The notes: generated from the letters alone by a model not told the origin. Counted from the first letter of the stretch, positions 24,488-33,126 are shown. The stretch is 64,000 nucleotides of DNA from Kitasatospora sp. DSM 101779 (GCF_025655475.1 NZ_JAHTIK010000001.1:830381-894380), one strand, 5' to 3'. A program made the numbers and translations.

Positions 24488-25075
24488 ATGGCACCTCGGC
24501 CCCTCGCGCCCGTCGTCCTGCACGGCCGGTACGTCCGGCTGGAGCCGCTGACCACGGCGCACGTACCCGACCTGCACCTCGCGGGCAGCCGCGACGACGG
24601 CCTGTGGCAGTGGCTCCCGGTGGTCACTCCCTACACCCTCGGCGAGATGCACATGCTGGTCGAACAGCGGCTCGCCCAGCAGTCGGCGGGGAACGCGGTG
24701 ATGTTCGCGATCGTCCCGGCCGGCTCCACCCGGGCCGCCGGGTGGGTCGCGTTCACCGACATCGCGGTCGTCGACGAGCGCCTGGACATCGGATGGCACT
24801 GGGCCGCCCGGAACACCTGGGAGACCCCGATGACCGCCGAGACCCACCTCCTCCTGCTCCGCCACGCCTTCGACGACCTGGGGTTCGGCCGCGTCCAGTG
24901 GCAGGTCGACCACCTCGACGTCCGCACCCAGCTCACCCTGTCCGGCCTCGGCGCCGTCCGCGAGGGTCCGCTGCGCCGCCACGCCCGGCGCTCGGACGGC
25001 ACCTGGCGCGACACCCTCGTCTACGCCGTACTCGCCACGGAGTGGCGGGACGGCCTCGGCGCCGGCCTCCTCTGA
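24488..25075 (+). CDS. GNAT acetyltransferase, RimJ/RimL type
   Basis: A 195-residue GNAT protein of the RimJ/L branch: VRLEPLTTAHVPDL at the N-terminus, a hydrophobic WVAFTDIAVV core strand and DIGWHWAARNTWETPMTAETHLLLLRHAF, where relatives have GYxxxxxxxGxGxATEA. It would acetylate an amine such as a protein N-terminus or a small molecule. TAGCCT (24475-24480) ends 7 bases before the ATG and no ribosome site is present, suggesting a leaderless mRNA. It stands alone between terminators. Confidence 0.85.
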   Translation: MAPRPLAPVVLHGRYVRLEPLTTAHVPDLHLAGSRDDGLWQWLPVVTPYTLGEMHMLVEQRLAQQSAGNAVMFAIVPAGSTRAAGWVAFTDIAVVDERLDIGWHWAARNTWETPMTAETHLLLLRHAFDDLGFGRVQWQVDHLDVRTQLTLSGLGAVREGPLRRHARRSDGTWRDTLVYAVLATEWRDGLGAGLL

Positions 25076-25154
25076 ACGCCACCCCGCGCCCCCGGGCGCA
25101 GGTCCCGGGGGCGCGGGGCGACGGCAGGTGCGGCCCGCACCGGGGATGTCCGGA

Positions 25155-25844
25155 TCAGGCCGGAGCCGCCCCCGGCTCGGGCGAGGCCACGGAGCCGACC
25201 GCGACGATCGCCCTGCTCTTGACGAGCCACGCGACACCGAACGCGAACACCGACACCGCCTCGCCGACGTACGTCAGGGTGAGCGGGAGGTCCCACGCGA
25301 AGTGCAGCACACCGGCCGCGGCGATCAGCACGGTGCAGCCGACGACGACCCAGCCGCACACCAGGTAGACCCAGTTGTGGATCCGGTGTCCCGGCTGACC
25401 CCGGCCGTCGCCGAACAGCCGCAGGCAGAAGAACGCGAGCAGGCCGAACAGCCCTGCGGCGCAACAGAGGTGGAGGATGCCGACGGTCGTCTGCACCTGG
25501 GTGGGATGCGGTGTGACGGACGTCGGCGGCAGCGTGGGGAACAGGGCCACCAGGATCGCGAACACCCCGGCCAGTGAGCTCAGCCGGTCCTCGCGCCGGT
25601 CGTGGCGGTAGCAGATCAGGAAGACGCCGATGGCGCACAGACTGCCGACGAAGACGTTGCGCATGTGCGTGTAGTAGGACGCGCTCATCGAGGCGAGCAG
25701 GGTGAGTCGCGCCGACGTGATGATGTTTCCGATCGGGAGGACGATCGGCAGGAGGAACCCGATGACGCCGACGCCGAAGCGGAGGCGCTGCACGGTCTGC
25801 GGGTCCTGGTCCTGCGGGTCGAGTCCGGAGTCACGGTGGGTCAT
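25155..25844 (-). CDS. Multi-pass membrane protein, possibly DUF998-like
   Basis: A 229-residue protein with about six hydrophobic helices (starting near residue 25) and a conserved-looking loop SASYYTHMRNVFVGSLCAIGVFLICYRHD. The SxSYYTxMRNVFVGSL motif recalls DUF998/Frag1-like membrane proteins, but I am not certain of the family and no function is known. ATG 25844 with GGGAG upstream. Monocistronic by context. Confidence 0.72.
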   Translation of the reverse strand: MTHRDSGLDPQDQDPQTVQRLRFGVGVIGFLLPIVLPIGNIITSARLTLLASMSASYYTHMRNVFVGSLCAIGVFLICYRHDRREDRLSSLAGVFAILVALFPTLPPTSVTPHPTQVQTTVGILHLCCAAGLFGLLAFFCLRLFGDGRGQPGHRIHNWVYLVCGWVVVGCTVLIAAAGVLHFAWDLPLTLTYVGEAVSVFAFGVAWLVKSRAIVAVGSVASPEPGAAPA

Positions 25845-26004
25845 GAGACGCTCCCTCAGCCACCCGGAATGCTCAGTACCTCCCGATTTTCCCGCGCATC
25901 CTTACCTCGAAACCGGGCCGCGCACACGTCGAATTCCCGCCATCCGTGCGACCGCCGGTCCGAGCCGTCCCGCGCGGCCGCACGCCCCCGCCGGCCCGGC
26001 GGGC

Positions 26005-26796
26005 TCAGAACGCGGAGTTGGCGAACCAGTGCGCCAGCAGGTCGCCGTCGCCCTCGTGCGCGACGGCGTCCGCGTCGAGGGAGAGGCGGCCGTACGCGAG
26101 CAGCAGGAGGTCGGCCGCGGCGCCCCGGACGGTCGCGTCCGCGGCGGCCGCTCCGTCGTCCGCGGGGTCGAGCCCGAAGCCGTCCGGCCGCAGGCGGACC
26201 AGCCAGCTCTCGTGCCCGTCGGTCGACCGGAACCGGATCGTGCGCCCGTCCGCGCGGAGGTCGGCCACCTTGGGGGCGAACAGGCCGGCGAAGGGGAGGT
26301 TCGTCAGGAACTCGTCCACGCCGTCGACGGCGAGCGCGCGGTCGATCTCCGGCCGCACCCCGAGGGCCAGCTCGGCGTCGACCCGGTGCACCAGGGTCTC
26401 GAAGAGCATCCGGCGCGCCCAGAACCGGGCGTGCTGGTCGGCGCCCCAGGCCCACATCGGGGTGTCCGGGGCGGTGGCCCGGAACGCGTCCGCCGCCACC
26501 GCCGCGCTCCCGGCCAGCCAGTCGGCCCACCCGTCGTCCCCGGCGGGCAGCTCGAGGTCGACGTCACGGCTGCGCGGCGGCTCCTGGATGCGCCCGTGCA
26601 GCAGCACCGAGAACCACCGGTGCACGCTGCCGGTGTGCCGGACCAGGTCGGCCAGCGTCCAGCCGGGGCAGCTCGGCACCGGGGTCGCGAAGTCGGCGCC
26701 CTCGACCGCCGCCGCGAAGCGGGCGGTCTCCGCACCGACCGCCGCACGGTGGTCGATCGGAGCGTGCCCGAGGGCCCGGTCGCCGGAGATCGTCAT
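26005..26796 (-). CDS. Mycothiol-dependent maleylpyruvate isomerase-family protein
   Basis: A 263-residue protein with the mycothiol-dependent maleylpyruvate isomerase N-terminal four-helix fold (PSCPGWTLADLVRHTGSVHRW, with the metal-binding His) and a C-terminal MDMPI_C domain (FETLVHRVDAELAL to the LLLLAYGR strand). The family carries out thiol-dependent chemistry with mycothiol, and most members are of unknown substrate. ATG 26796 has AGAGAGG about 12 bases upstream. A clear promoter (TTGACC-17-TACGGT) lies 80 bp further up. Confidence 0.88.
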   Translation of the reverse strand: MTISGDRALGHAPIDHRAAVGAETARFAAAVEGADFATPVPSCPGWTLADLVRHTGSVHRWFSVLLHGRIQEPPRSRDVDLELPAGDDGWADWLAGSAAVAADAFRATAPDTPMWAWGADQHARFWARRMLFETLVHRVDAELALGVRPEIDRALAVDGVDEFLTNLPFAGLFAPKVADLRADGRTIRFRSTDGHESWLVRLRPDGFGLDPADDGAAAADATVRGAAADLLLLAYGRLSLDADAVAHEGDGDLLAHWFANSAF

Positions 26797-26877
26797 GGTG
26801 CTCGTGCCTCTCTGGTCGGAGCGGCGCTCCCGGGGGATCACGGGCTTCCACGGATGCGGACCTTGCGCGCCGACTCG

Positions 26878-26906
26878 ACCGTAGACTCAATGGTTCATAT
26901 GGTCAA
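26878..26906 (-). promoter_or_regulatory. Housekeeping-type promoter of the mycothiol-dependent gene
   Basis: Minus strand TTGACC (26901-26906), 17-bp spacer, TACGGT (26878-26883), a close match to the primary sigma-factor consensus. An imperfect GGTT...AACC inverted repeat overlaps the -35. The remaining bases 26907-27136, up to the chitinase stop, hold no gene I can support. Confidence 0.7.
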
Positions 26907-27136
26907 CCTTTGAGCTCCCCATTCGATCCGTGTCCGACATCACCCTCGTCGCCACGGCGACGACGATGGGCTCCCACTCCAGGTCGGAAGCCCGCGGCGC
27001 CCGCGCCCCGGGCCCGGTCCGAGTGCGGATCCGGCGGGTGACCGGCTGCGGCTCGGAACGGTGCACCGGGGCGCGGGACGTCAGTGGGCGGTCGGCGGGA
27101 CGTCGACGTGAGGTCGGCCGGGCGGCAACGGGAGGG

Positions 27137-28750
27137 TCAACGGCCCTGGAGGGACTTGACGTTGTCGCCGAAGGTCCAGCCCTTCGAGCCGTCCCAGTTG
27201 ATCGACCAGGTCATGAGCCCCTTCAGCGAACCGCCGAAGGCGTTCCACGACTGGCCGACCAGGCTCGGCGCCATGTAGCCGCCGCCCGCGCCGGACTGGG
27301 CCGGCAGGCCGGGCACCTGCTTGTCGTAGGGCACCTTGATGGTGGTGCCCTGGATGACCAGGCCGTTGTTCAGGCAGGTGGTCTGCGCGGTGAAGCCCTG
27401 GACGGTGCCGGCCTGGTAGGAGTCGCCGGAGCAGCCGTACATGCTGCCGTTGTAGTACTGCATGTTCAGCCACCAGAGGCGGCCGTTGTCGACGTACTTC
27501 TTGATGATCGGCAGGTAGGCGCCCCAGATCGACCCGTAGGTGACGCTGCCGCCGGTGACGTACGCGGTCTCGGGGGCCATCGTCAGGCCGAAGCCTGCGG
27601 GCATCTGGGCCAGTACCCCGTCGATGATGCGTACCAGGTTGGCCTGGGAGGCGGACAGCGTGCCGATGCTGCCGCTCCCGGAGAGGCCGGTCTCGATGTC
27701 GATGTCGATCCCGTCGAAGTTGTACTTCTTGAGGATCGGGACGACGGTCGCGACGAACCGGTCGGCGACGGTGCTGGAGCTCAGGTCGATGCCTGCGGCG
27801 GCGCCGCCGATCGACATCAGGACCGTCGCCCCGGCCGCCTTGGCCTGGCACATCTCGGCGGGGGTCGAGACCTTGACGCCTGCGTCCATGCCGTCCTGCC
27901 ACAGGACGGTGCCGTCCGAGAGGATCACCGGGAAGGCGGCGTTGACGACGTTGTAGCCGTGCGCGGCGATCCGGCTGTCCGTGATCGGGACCCAGCCCAT
28001 GCCGGGGTGGACGCCGTTCGCGGCACCGTCCCAGTTCTCCCAGTAGCCCTGCAGGACCTTGCCCGACGGCTTCGGCTTGGTGGGGCAGGTCTCGCCGCCC
28101 GTCGGGCTGGTGCTCGGCGAGGCACTGGTCGACGGGCTGGCGCTGGTGGACGGGGACGCACTGGTGCTCGGCGAGGCACTGGTCGACGGGCTGCTGCTCG
28201 GCGAGGGGCTGCTGCCGCCGGGGCCGGTGAGCGACACGTCGTCCGCGTAGTACGCGGGCTGCCCGTACCAGCCGTGCACGTAGACGGTCACCGAGGTGGT
28301 GGTCGCCCCGGTGGTGAAGCTGACGCTGAGCTGGCCGTACGACGCGTTGTTCGGCGTCCAGGTGGACGGCGCGGTGGTGAGGCCGGTGCCGGTGGCGCCC
28401 AGGTAGACGTAGCTGCCCTGGAGGTAGGCGCTCAGCGTGTACTGGGAGTTGGGTTGCACACTGATGGTCTGCGTGCACTGGGCGTTGTCCTGGCCGGTCG
28501 GCGTGGCCCTGAGCGCGGAGGCGCCGGAGTGGACCGGGCTGCCGACGGCCGCGCCGGAGCCGCCGGAGCAGGTCCAGCCGGAGAGTCCGCTCTCGAAGCC
28601 GGCGTTGGCCACCAGGTTGGGGGTGGCGGCCCCGGCCGTGACGGAGCCGGCCACGGCGATGCCGGCGCCGATGACGGCGGCGGCGCTCACCCCGGCGACG
28701 GCACGGCGCAGGACGGTCGATCCGTGCCGGGCGTGGCCGGTCCGGTTCAC
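27137..28750 (-). CDS. Secreted GH18 chitinase with carbohydrate-binding module
   Basis: A 537-residue secreted enzyme: signal peptide (about 1-42), a galactose-binding-like carbohydrate-binding module (about 44-180, starting NLVANAGFESGLSGW), a Ser/Thr/Pro linker (SPSTSASPSTSA repeats) and a GH18 catalytic domain. The catalytic motif DGIDIDIE is intact, so it hydrolyses chitin with the final Glu as acid/base. A DasR-type operator overlaps the -35 of its promoter. The GTG start at 28750 overlaps the stop of a 30-codon ORF (GTGA), and that ORF, not the chitinase, carries the good ribosome site. Confidence 0.9.
   Translation of the reverse strand: MNRTGHARHGSTVLRRAVAGVSAAAVIGAGIAVAGSVTAGAATPNLVANAGFESGLSGWTCSGGSGAAVGSPVHSGASALRATPTGQDNAQCTQTISVQPNSQYTLSAYLQGSYVYLGATGTGLTTAPSTWTPNNASYGQLSVSFTTGATTTSVTVYVHGWYGQPAYYADDVSLTGPGGSSPSPSSSPSTSASPSTSASPSTSASPSTSASPSTSPTGGETCPTKPKPSGKVLQGYWENWDGAANGVHPGMGWVPITDSRIAAHGYNVVNAAFPVILSDGTVLWQDGMDAGVKVSTPAEMCQAKAAGATVLMSIGGAAAGIDLSSSTVADRFVATVVPILKKYNFDGIDIDIETGLSGSGSIGTLSASQANLVRIIDGVLAQMPAGFGLTMAPETAYVTGGSVTYGSIWGAYLPIIKKYVDNGRLWWLNMQYYNGSMYGCSGDSYQAGTVQGFTAQTTCLNNGLVIQGTTIKVPYDKQVPGLPAQSGAGGGYMAPSLVGQSWNAFGGSLKGLMTWSINWDGSKGWTFGDNVKSLQGR
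28107..28193. repeat. Tandem repeats encoding the chitinase linker
   Basis: A 33-base segment at 28107-28139 recurs exactly at 28161-28193, 54 bases (18 codons) away, with a diverged copy between. It encodes the Ser/Thr/Pro linker. Confidence 0.8.
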
Positions 28751-28839
28751 CTGCGGTGCGCGTTCGCGGCGGCGGCCGGGATCCGGACAGGGGTGGACGT
28801 CTCCCGACGACCGTGGAGTGCGCGACCTTCGACGGACAT
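28747..28839 (-). CDS. 30-codon upstream ORF coupled to the chitinase
   Basis: Starts at an ATG preceded by GGAAGGGAG at good spacing and ends with a TGA that overlaps the chitinase GTG by 4 bp. The peptide is Arg/Ala-rich with no recognised motif. Because the chitinase GTG has no ribosome site of its own, chitinase translation may depend on ribosomes finishing this ORF. An alternative is that a frameshift separates one longer signal peptide. Confidence 0.5.
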   Translation of the reverse strand: MSVEGRALHGRRETSTPVRIPAAAANAHRR

Positions 28840-28944
28840 GCTGTGCTCCCTTCCCGCCGGACGTCATGGACATGATCATGGCGTGGGGGTGCGACGCCCG
28901 GCTGCGGGTGAGGCGGGGGGACATGTGGGGCTGTGCCGGTCCGG

Positions 28945-28974
28945 ATCGTAGGAGGGCCGGCAAGTCGCGGTCAA
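28945..28974 (-). promoter_or_regulatory. Chitinase promoter
   Basis: Minus strand TTGACC (28969-28974), 18-bp spacer, TACGAT (28945-28950). The start would be near 28938, about 100 nt before the upstream ORF. Confidence 0.7.
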
Positions 28975-28989
28975 TAGGTCTGGACCAAT
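28974..28989. promoter_or_regulatory. DasR-responsive element (dre-type operator)
   Basis: ATAGGTCTGGACCAAT is a 16-bp near-palindrome matching the DasR consensus built on TGGTCTAGACCA. It abuts the -35 box, so DasR would repress the promoter until glucosamine-6-phosphate derived from chitin or N-acetylglucosamine releases it. It also equals the older chitinase direct-repeat motif TGGTCCAGACCT. Confidence 0.78.
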
Positions 28990-29143
28990 AGCACGGGCTG
29001 CGGCCCGGTCGAGCAGCGGTGACGCGCACAAGTTCCGCTTGCGGGAGGACCGATGAGTGCTCCTCGGCAACCACGGGCAGAGCCGGCGCGAGCCGGCGGG
29101 GCTCCAACGGCCGCGGCCCGGAGCGCTGTTGTACCGTCCGAGC

Positions 29144-30067
29144 GTGACCGGCTCCGCGCTCGTACGCCTCGCGACCTTCAACGTCCTGCACGGGAGGCGG
29201 ATCCTGGACGACGGCCGCCCGTCGCCGACGGCCCCCGGCACCGCCACCGTGCAGCCGCTCGTCGACGCCGTCGCGTCCCTGGGCGCCGACGTGCTGGCAC
29301 TGCAGGAGCTCGACCGCTTCCAGGAGCGGTCCGGCCACGTGGACCAGGCGCGGGCGATCGCCGCGGCGAGCGGTGCCGCGGACTGGCGTTACGCCTCGGC
29401 GTTCCACGCCCGGGCCGTGCCGGGCCGGAGCTGGGTCCGCGACCGGTCGGAGCCGGGACTGCGGGTGTACGGTCCACCGGGCTCGGGGCACGACGGAGAG
29501 GTTCCCTCGCACGGCGTCGCGCTGCTGTCCAGGCTGCCGGTCCTGAGCTGGCGGGCCCGGCGGTTCACCGCGCCCCCCGTCGCGCTGCCGCTGCGGGTGG
29601 CCGGGCGGCGGGGCCTCACGGTGATCCGCGACCATCCGCGCGCGGCACTGGCCGCCGTGCTGGAGGGGCCGCGCGGCCCGTTCACGGCGGTGGCGCTGCA
29701 CCTGTCCTTCGTCCCGGGGTGGAACGTCCGTCAACTCCTCGCCGTACGCCGCTGGATCGCCGACCTGCCCCGGCCGCACGTCCTGCTGGGCGACTTCAAC
29801 CTGGTGGGTGCGATTCCCGCGGCCACGCTCGGCGCGGCCGAGCTGCTGTCCCCGTCGAGGTACTCGGCGCCCCGGCCCGCAGCCTCCCGCCCCCGGCCCG
29901 GCTGGCGCGACCCGGCCCGCGTCCCGACCTTCCCCTCGCACCGCCCCGTGGTGCAGCTCGACCACGTCCTCGCGACCGGACTCGGGCCGCACCGCACGGA
30001 GTCGGCGTGGGCTCCCAGGACACCGATCTCGGACCACCGGCCCCTGGTGGTCGAGCTGCCGCTGTAG
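29144..30067 (+). CDS. Endonuclease/exonuclease/phosphatase-family protein
   Basis: A 307-residue EEP-fold hydrolase. Diagnostic motifs: LATFNVLHGR (metal Asn), LALQELDR (metal Glu), the central HLSFVPGWN, LLGDFNL (DxN) and the C-terminal SDHRPLV (catalytic Asp-His). Substrates range from nucleic acids to phosphoinositides and cannot be chosen. Start GTG 29144, because TACCGT lies six bases upstream (leaderless promoter) and the domain begins at once; a longer start at 29057 would add a Pro/Arg stretch without motif. No signal peptide. Confidence 0.88.
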   Translation: MTGSALVRLATFNVLHGRRILDDGRPSPTAPGTATVQPLVDAVASLGADVLALQELDRFQERSGHVDQARAIAAASGAADWRYASAFHARAVPGRSWVRDRSEPGLRVYGPPGSGHDGEVPSHGVALLSRLPVLSWRARRFTAPPVALPLRVAGRRGLTVIRDHPRAALAAVLEGPRGPFTAVALHLSFVPGWNVRQLLAVRRWIADLPRPHVLLGDFNLVGAIPAATLGAAELLSPSRYSAPRPAASRPRPGWRDPARVPTFPSHRPVVQLDHVLATGLGPHRTESAWAPRTPISDHRPLVVELPL

Positions 30068-30090
30068 ACCGCCGGGGCGGTGGGGCCGGG

Positions 30091-31593
30091 TCAGGTCGCC
30101 GCAGGCCGCTCGACCACGATCTCGCGCTTGAGGATCTTGCCGGTGGCGCCCTTGGGGAGCCGGTCGGCGAAGGTGACGATCCGGGGGTACTTGTAGGCGG
30201 CCACCCGCCGCTTGACGTGCTCGCGGATCAGGTCGGCCGTGGTCCGCTCGCCCTCCCGGAGGACGATCACGGCGGCGATCTCCTCCCCGTGGTGCTCGTG
30301 CGGGACGCCGACGACCGCGGCCTCGGCCACCGCCGGATGCTCGTACAGCACCTCCTCGATCTCCCTCGGGTAGACGTTGTACCCGCCGCGGATGATCAGG
30401 TCCTTCTTGCGGTCGACGATGTAGTAGTAGCCGTCCGCGTCGACCCGGGCCAGGTCGCCGCTGTGGAACCAGCCGTCCTGGAAGGCCTCCGCGGTCGCCT
30501 CGGGACGGTTCCAGTAGCCCTTCATCACGTTCTCGCCGCGGATCGCGATCTCGCCGACCTCACCGGGCCCGACCGGGGTGCGGTCGGCCGCCACGAGCCT
30601 GAGGGCCACACCGCGGACTGGGAGCCCGATCGAGCCGGGCCGGCGCGGCCGGTCGGGGTGGTTGAACGAGGCCACCGGGGCCGTCTCGGAGAGGCCGTAC
30701 CCCTCGAGCACGACCGTGCCGAACGAGCGCTCGAAGGTGTGGAGCACTTCGACGGGCAGCGCGGCGCCGCCCGACACGGCCAGCCGCACCTGCGGGAGGT
30801 CGTGGCCGTCCGGGGCGCCGGTGTTGAGCAGCGCGGTGTACATGGTGGGCACGCCCAGGAACACGGTGACCCCGTCCCGCCGGAGGATCTCCAGGGCCTG
30901 CTGCGGATCGAAGCGCGGCAGGAGGGTCAGGGCCGCGCCGGCCGCGACGGCGGCGTTCATCGCACAGGTCTGCCCGAAGGCGTGGAACAGCGGGAGGCCG
31001 CCGAACAGGACGTCGTCCGGGCCGAGTTCGAAGAGCGTCTCGACACAGGTCACGGCGTTGCTCAGCAGGTTGCGGTGGGTGAGCTCGGCGCCCTTCGGCG
31101 TCCCCGTGGTGCCCGAGGTGTAGAGGATCACCGCGGTGTCGTCGGCGGCCCGCTCGGCGACCCCGTGCAGCGGCGGGATGCTGCCGAGCAGGGTGTCGAA
31201 GGCCGAGGCCTCGACGACCAGGCTGCCCACCCCGGCCTCCCCGGCGGCCTCGGCGACCTCGTAGGCGAACGGCGGAGCCGTCAGGACGGTGCGGGCCCCG
31301 GAGTCCCGCAGGACGAAGGCCATCTCCCGGGCCTTCAGCAGCGGGTTCATCGGCACCGCGACGGCACCGGCGCGCAGCACGGCGTAGTAGGCGACCGGGA
31401 AGAGCGCGACGTTGGGCAGCACCAGGGCCACCCGGTCGCCGGGGCGGACGCCGTCGGCGTGCAGCAGGGCGGCCAGCCGGGCGCTGGCGTCCTCCAGCCG
31501 GGCGTAGGTCAGGACGGTCCCGTCCTGCCGGACGGCGGTCCGTTCCCCGTGTGCCCGGGCCGAGGACACCAGGAGCGAGACGAGGTTGGTCAT
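30091..31593 (-). CDS. Long-chain acyl-CoA ligase (AMP-forming)
   Basis: A 500-residue acyl-activating enzyme. Motifs in order: ILYTSGTTGTPKGAELTH (ATP loop), EGYGLSETAP, the FHSGDLARVDADGYYYIVDRKKDLIIRGG linker and the catalytic Lys in LPKGATGKILKR. It makes an acyl-CoA from a free acid, ATP and CoA. It lies divergent from the AraC regulator of the catabolic operon, so it may activate a substrate or product of that pathway, but the 437-bp gap leaves this open. ATG 31593 with AAGGAG upstream. Confidence 0.93.
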   Translation of the reverse strand: MTNLVSLLVSSARAHGERTAVRQDGTVLTYARLEDASARLAALLHADGVRPGDRVALVLPNVALFPVAYYAVLRAGAVAVPMNPLLKAREMAFVLRDSGARTVLTAPPFAYEVAEAAGEAGVGSLVVEASAFDTLLGSIPPLHGVAERAADDTAVILYTSGTTGTPKGAELTHRNLLSNAVTCVETLFELGPDDVLFGGLPLFHAFGQTCAMNAAVAAGAALTLLPRFDPQQALEILRRDGVTVFLGVPTMYTALLNTGAPDGHDLPQVRLAVSGGAALPVEVLHTFERSFGTVVLEGYGLSETAPVASFNHPDRPRRPGSIGLPVRGVALRLVAADRTPVGPGEVGEIAIRGENVMKGYWNRPEATAEAFQDGWFHSGDLARVDADGYYYIVDRKKDLIIRGGYNVYPREIEEVLYEHPAVAEAAVVGVPHEHHGEEIAAVIVLREGERTTADLIREHVKRRVAAYKYPRIVTFADRLPKGATGKILKREIVVERPAAT

Positions 31594-31968
31594 GGCGTGG
31601 TCTCCTTCGGGCCGAGCCGGTGGCGGCTCCGGTACGGGAGGCGGACGGCGAGGTCCGCCGGGTGCGGTGGGGTGATCGCGTCGAGGGGCGGGACGCCGCC
31701 GCGACCGGTGTCGGTGTCGGTCCGGTACGGGTCCGTCCACAGGGCGGGCGGAAGCGGCCGGCCCTGCCGCAGGGCGAGCCGGAGCCGCAGCAGGTGGCGG
31801 CGGTGTCCCGGGCCGTCCCGTACGCGGAGCGGGAGTGCAGGAGCGCACGTGGCGGTGCCGGGCGGAGGGAGATGCGGGCGGTCCGTGGCCGGCCCGCCGG
31901 CCGCCGCTGGGGCCGGCGCGCCGACCCGCTCGGCGGTGGTGCAACGGTAGGTGCCCGCCCGTCACATC
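31594..31968. other. Intergenic gap without a recognisable gene
   Basis: About 375 bases between the acyl-CoA ligase start and the regulator's promoter. It is very GC-rich; I see no ribosome-site-led ORF, RNA gene or significant hairpin. A ligase promoter must lie here but no clear box stands out. Confidence 0.5.
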
Positions 31969-32008
31969 GCTTGACTTCACGTGACAATTGACTTACCACT
32001 TGGGGACA
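31969..32008 (+). promoter_or_regulatory. Promoter and 40-bp element upstream of araC-type gene (copy 1)
   Basis: The element is GCTTGAC, 5 bases, GTGACA, 3 bases, GACTT, 1 base, CCA, 1 base, TTGGGGACA. It contains a usable promoter TTGACT (31971-31976), 17 bp, TACCAC (31994-31999), and two TTGACTT direct repeats 17 bp apart. An inverted copy with all modules identical lies at 33068-33107, downstream of the regulator gene. Probably the regulator's own operator. Confidence 0.72.
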
Positions 32009-32030
32009 TCCTCCGAGGGGAGCTGATCCC

Positions 32031-33044
32031 ATGAGGCCCCTGGTCCGCACCGCGGCGCTGAGCGGCTACGTCGAGCTGAGCCGGTCGCTCGGTCTCGACC
32101 CGCAGCCGCTGATGAAGCGCGTCGGCCTGGATGCCGCCGGCCTCGCCGTCCAGGACCGGTGGATCTCCGGCGCAGCCGTGGTGCAGCTGCTGGAACTCTC
32201 GGCCGCCGCCGCCCGGCGCGAGGACTTCGGCCTGCGGATGTCGGAGTTCCGCCGGTTCTCCAGCCTCGGCCCGATCAGCCTCGTCCTGCGGGAGGAGCCC
32301 GACGTCCGCAGCGCGCTCGGGCTCATGCTCCGGCACGAGCACATGTACAACGAGGTGCTGCACACCCGGCTCTCGGAGCGCGACGGCCTCGCGACGATCA
32401 AGGTCGGGCTGGACCTCGGCGAGCCCATGGAGCACCGCCAGGCGACCGAGCTGGCGGTGGGGGCCTTCCACCGCGTCCTGCTCGGCTTCCTCGGCGCCCA
32501 CTGGCGCCCGCTCTCCGTCTGCTTCACCCATCCCGCCCCGGCGGACACCGGCACCCACCGGCGGATCTTCGGTTCCGCGGTGGAGTTCGGCCGGGAGTTC
32601 GACGGCATCGTCTTCTACGCCGCGGACCTCGAGTCGCCCAACGCGATGTCCGACCCGCAGCTGCGGACGTACGCCCAGCAGTACTTCGAGGCCATCGCCG
32701 TCCCCAGGGACACCACCGTGCCGGACCGGGTGCGCGAGCTGATCGAGGTGCTGCTGCCGACCGGGCGCTGCTCGGTCGAGCAGGTCGCCCGCAGTCTGGG
32801 CGTCGACCGGCGCACGGTGCACCGCCATCTCGCGCAGTCGGGCGAGACCTTCTCCTCGCTCCTCAACGCGACGCGGGTGCAGCTCGCCGAGCAGTTCGTG
32901 GCCAACCGGCGGCGGTCGCTCACCGAGATCGCCGACCTGCTGGGGTTCTCGGCGCCCAGTGCGTTCTCCCGCTGGTTCCGCGAGCAGTTCGGCTGCACCG
33001 CCCGGGAGTGGCGGGACCGCCGGGGGCAGACCGCCGAGCACTGA
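32031..33044 (+). CDS. AraC-family regulator of the BKACE operon
   Basis: A 337-residue activator of the OruR/ArgR-like branch: an N-terminal arabinose-binding-like domain (about 1-200) and a C-terminal double HTH (about 235-330) with VARSLGVDRRTVHRHLAQ and IADLLGFSAPSAFSRWFREQFG. Such proteins sense a metabolite and switch on adjacent catabolic genes, usually from direct-repeat sites. Identical 40-bp modules flank the gene. GAGGGGAG precedes the ATG at 32031. Divergent from an acyl-CoA ligase. Confidence 0.92.
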   Translation: MRPLVRTAALSGYVELSRSLGLDPQPLMKRVGLDAAGLAVQDRWISGAAVVQLLELSAAAARREDFGLRMSEFRRFSSLGPISLVLREEPDVRSALGLMLRHEHMYNEVLHTRLSERDGLATIKVGLDLGEPMEHRQATELAVGAFHRVLLGFLGAHWRPLSVCFTHPAPADTGTHRRIFGSAVEFGREFDGIVFYAADLESPNAMSDPQLRTYAQQYFEAIAVPRDTTVPDRVRELIEVLLPTGRCSVEQVARSLGVDRRTVHRHLAQSGETFSSLLNATRVQLAEQFVANRRRSLTEIADLLGFSAPSAFSRWFREQFGCTAREWRDRRGQTAEH

Positions 33045-33067
33045 CCGCGCCGGCCTCCGGGGCCGCG

Positions 33068-33107
33068 TGTCCCCAAATGGAAAGTCCGCTGTCACCCACG
33101 GTCAAGC
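33068..33107 (-). promoter_or_regulatory. 40-bp operator-like element, inverted copy 2, before the BKACE operon
   Basis: Minus strand reads the same modules as 31969-32008: 30 of 40 bases match and all ten mismatches fall in the spacers. It ends 19 bases before a TACCTT -10 candidate at 33127-33132, so it would cover about -71 to -32 of the operon promoter, the normal place for an AraC-type activator. Confidence 0.7.
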
Positions 33108-33126
33108 GCCGCCGCCCGGCGAGCCC

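Noticed and set aside
27137..30037. A 966-codon open frame running through the chitinase and the EEP gene on the minus strand
   Set aside because: Only the part below 28750 shows signal peptide, CBM and GH18; the rest is the Arg/Pro/Gly-rich shadow of the plus-strand EEP gene.
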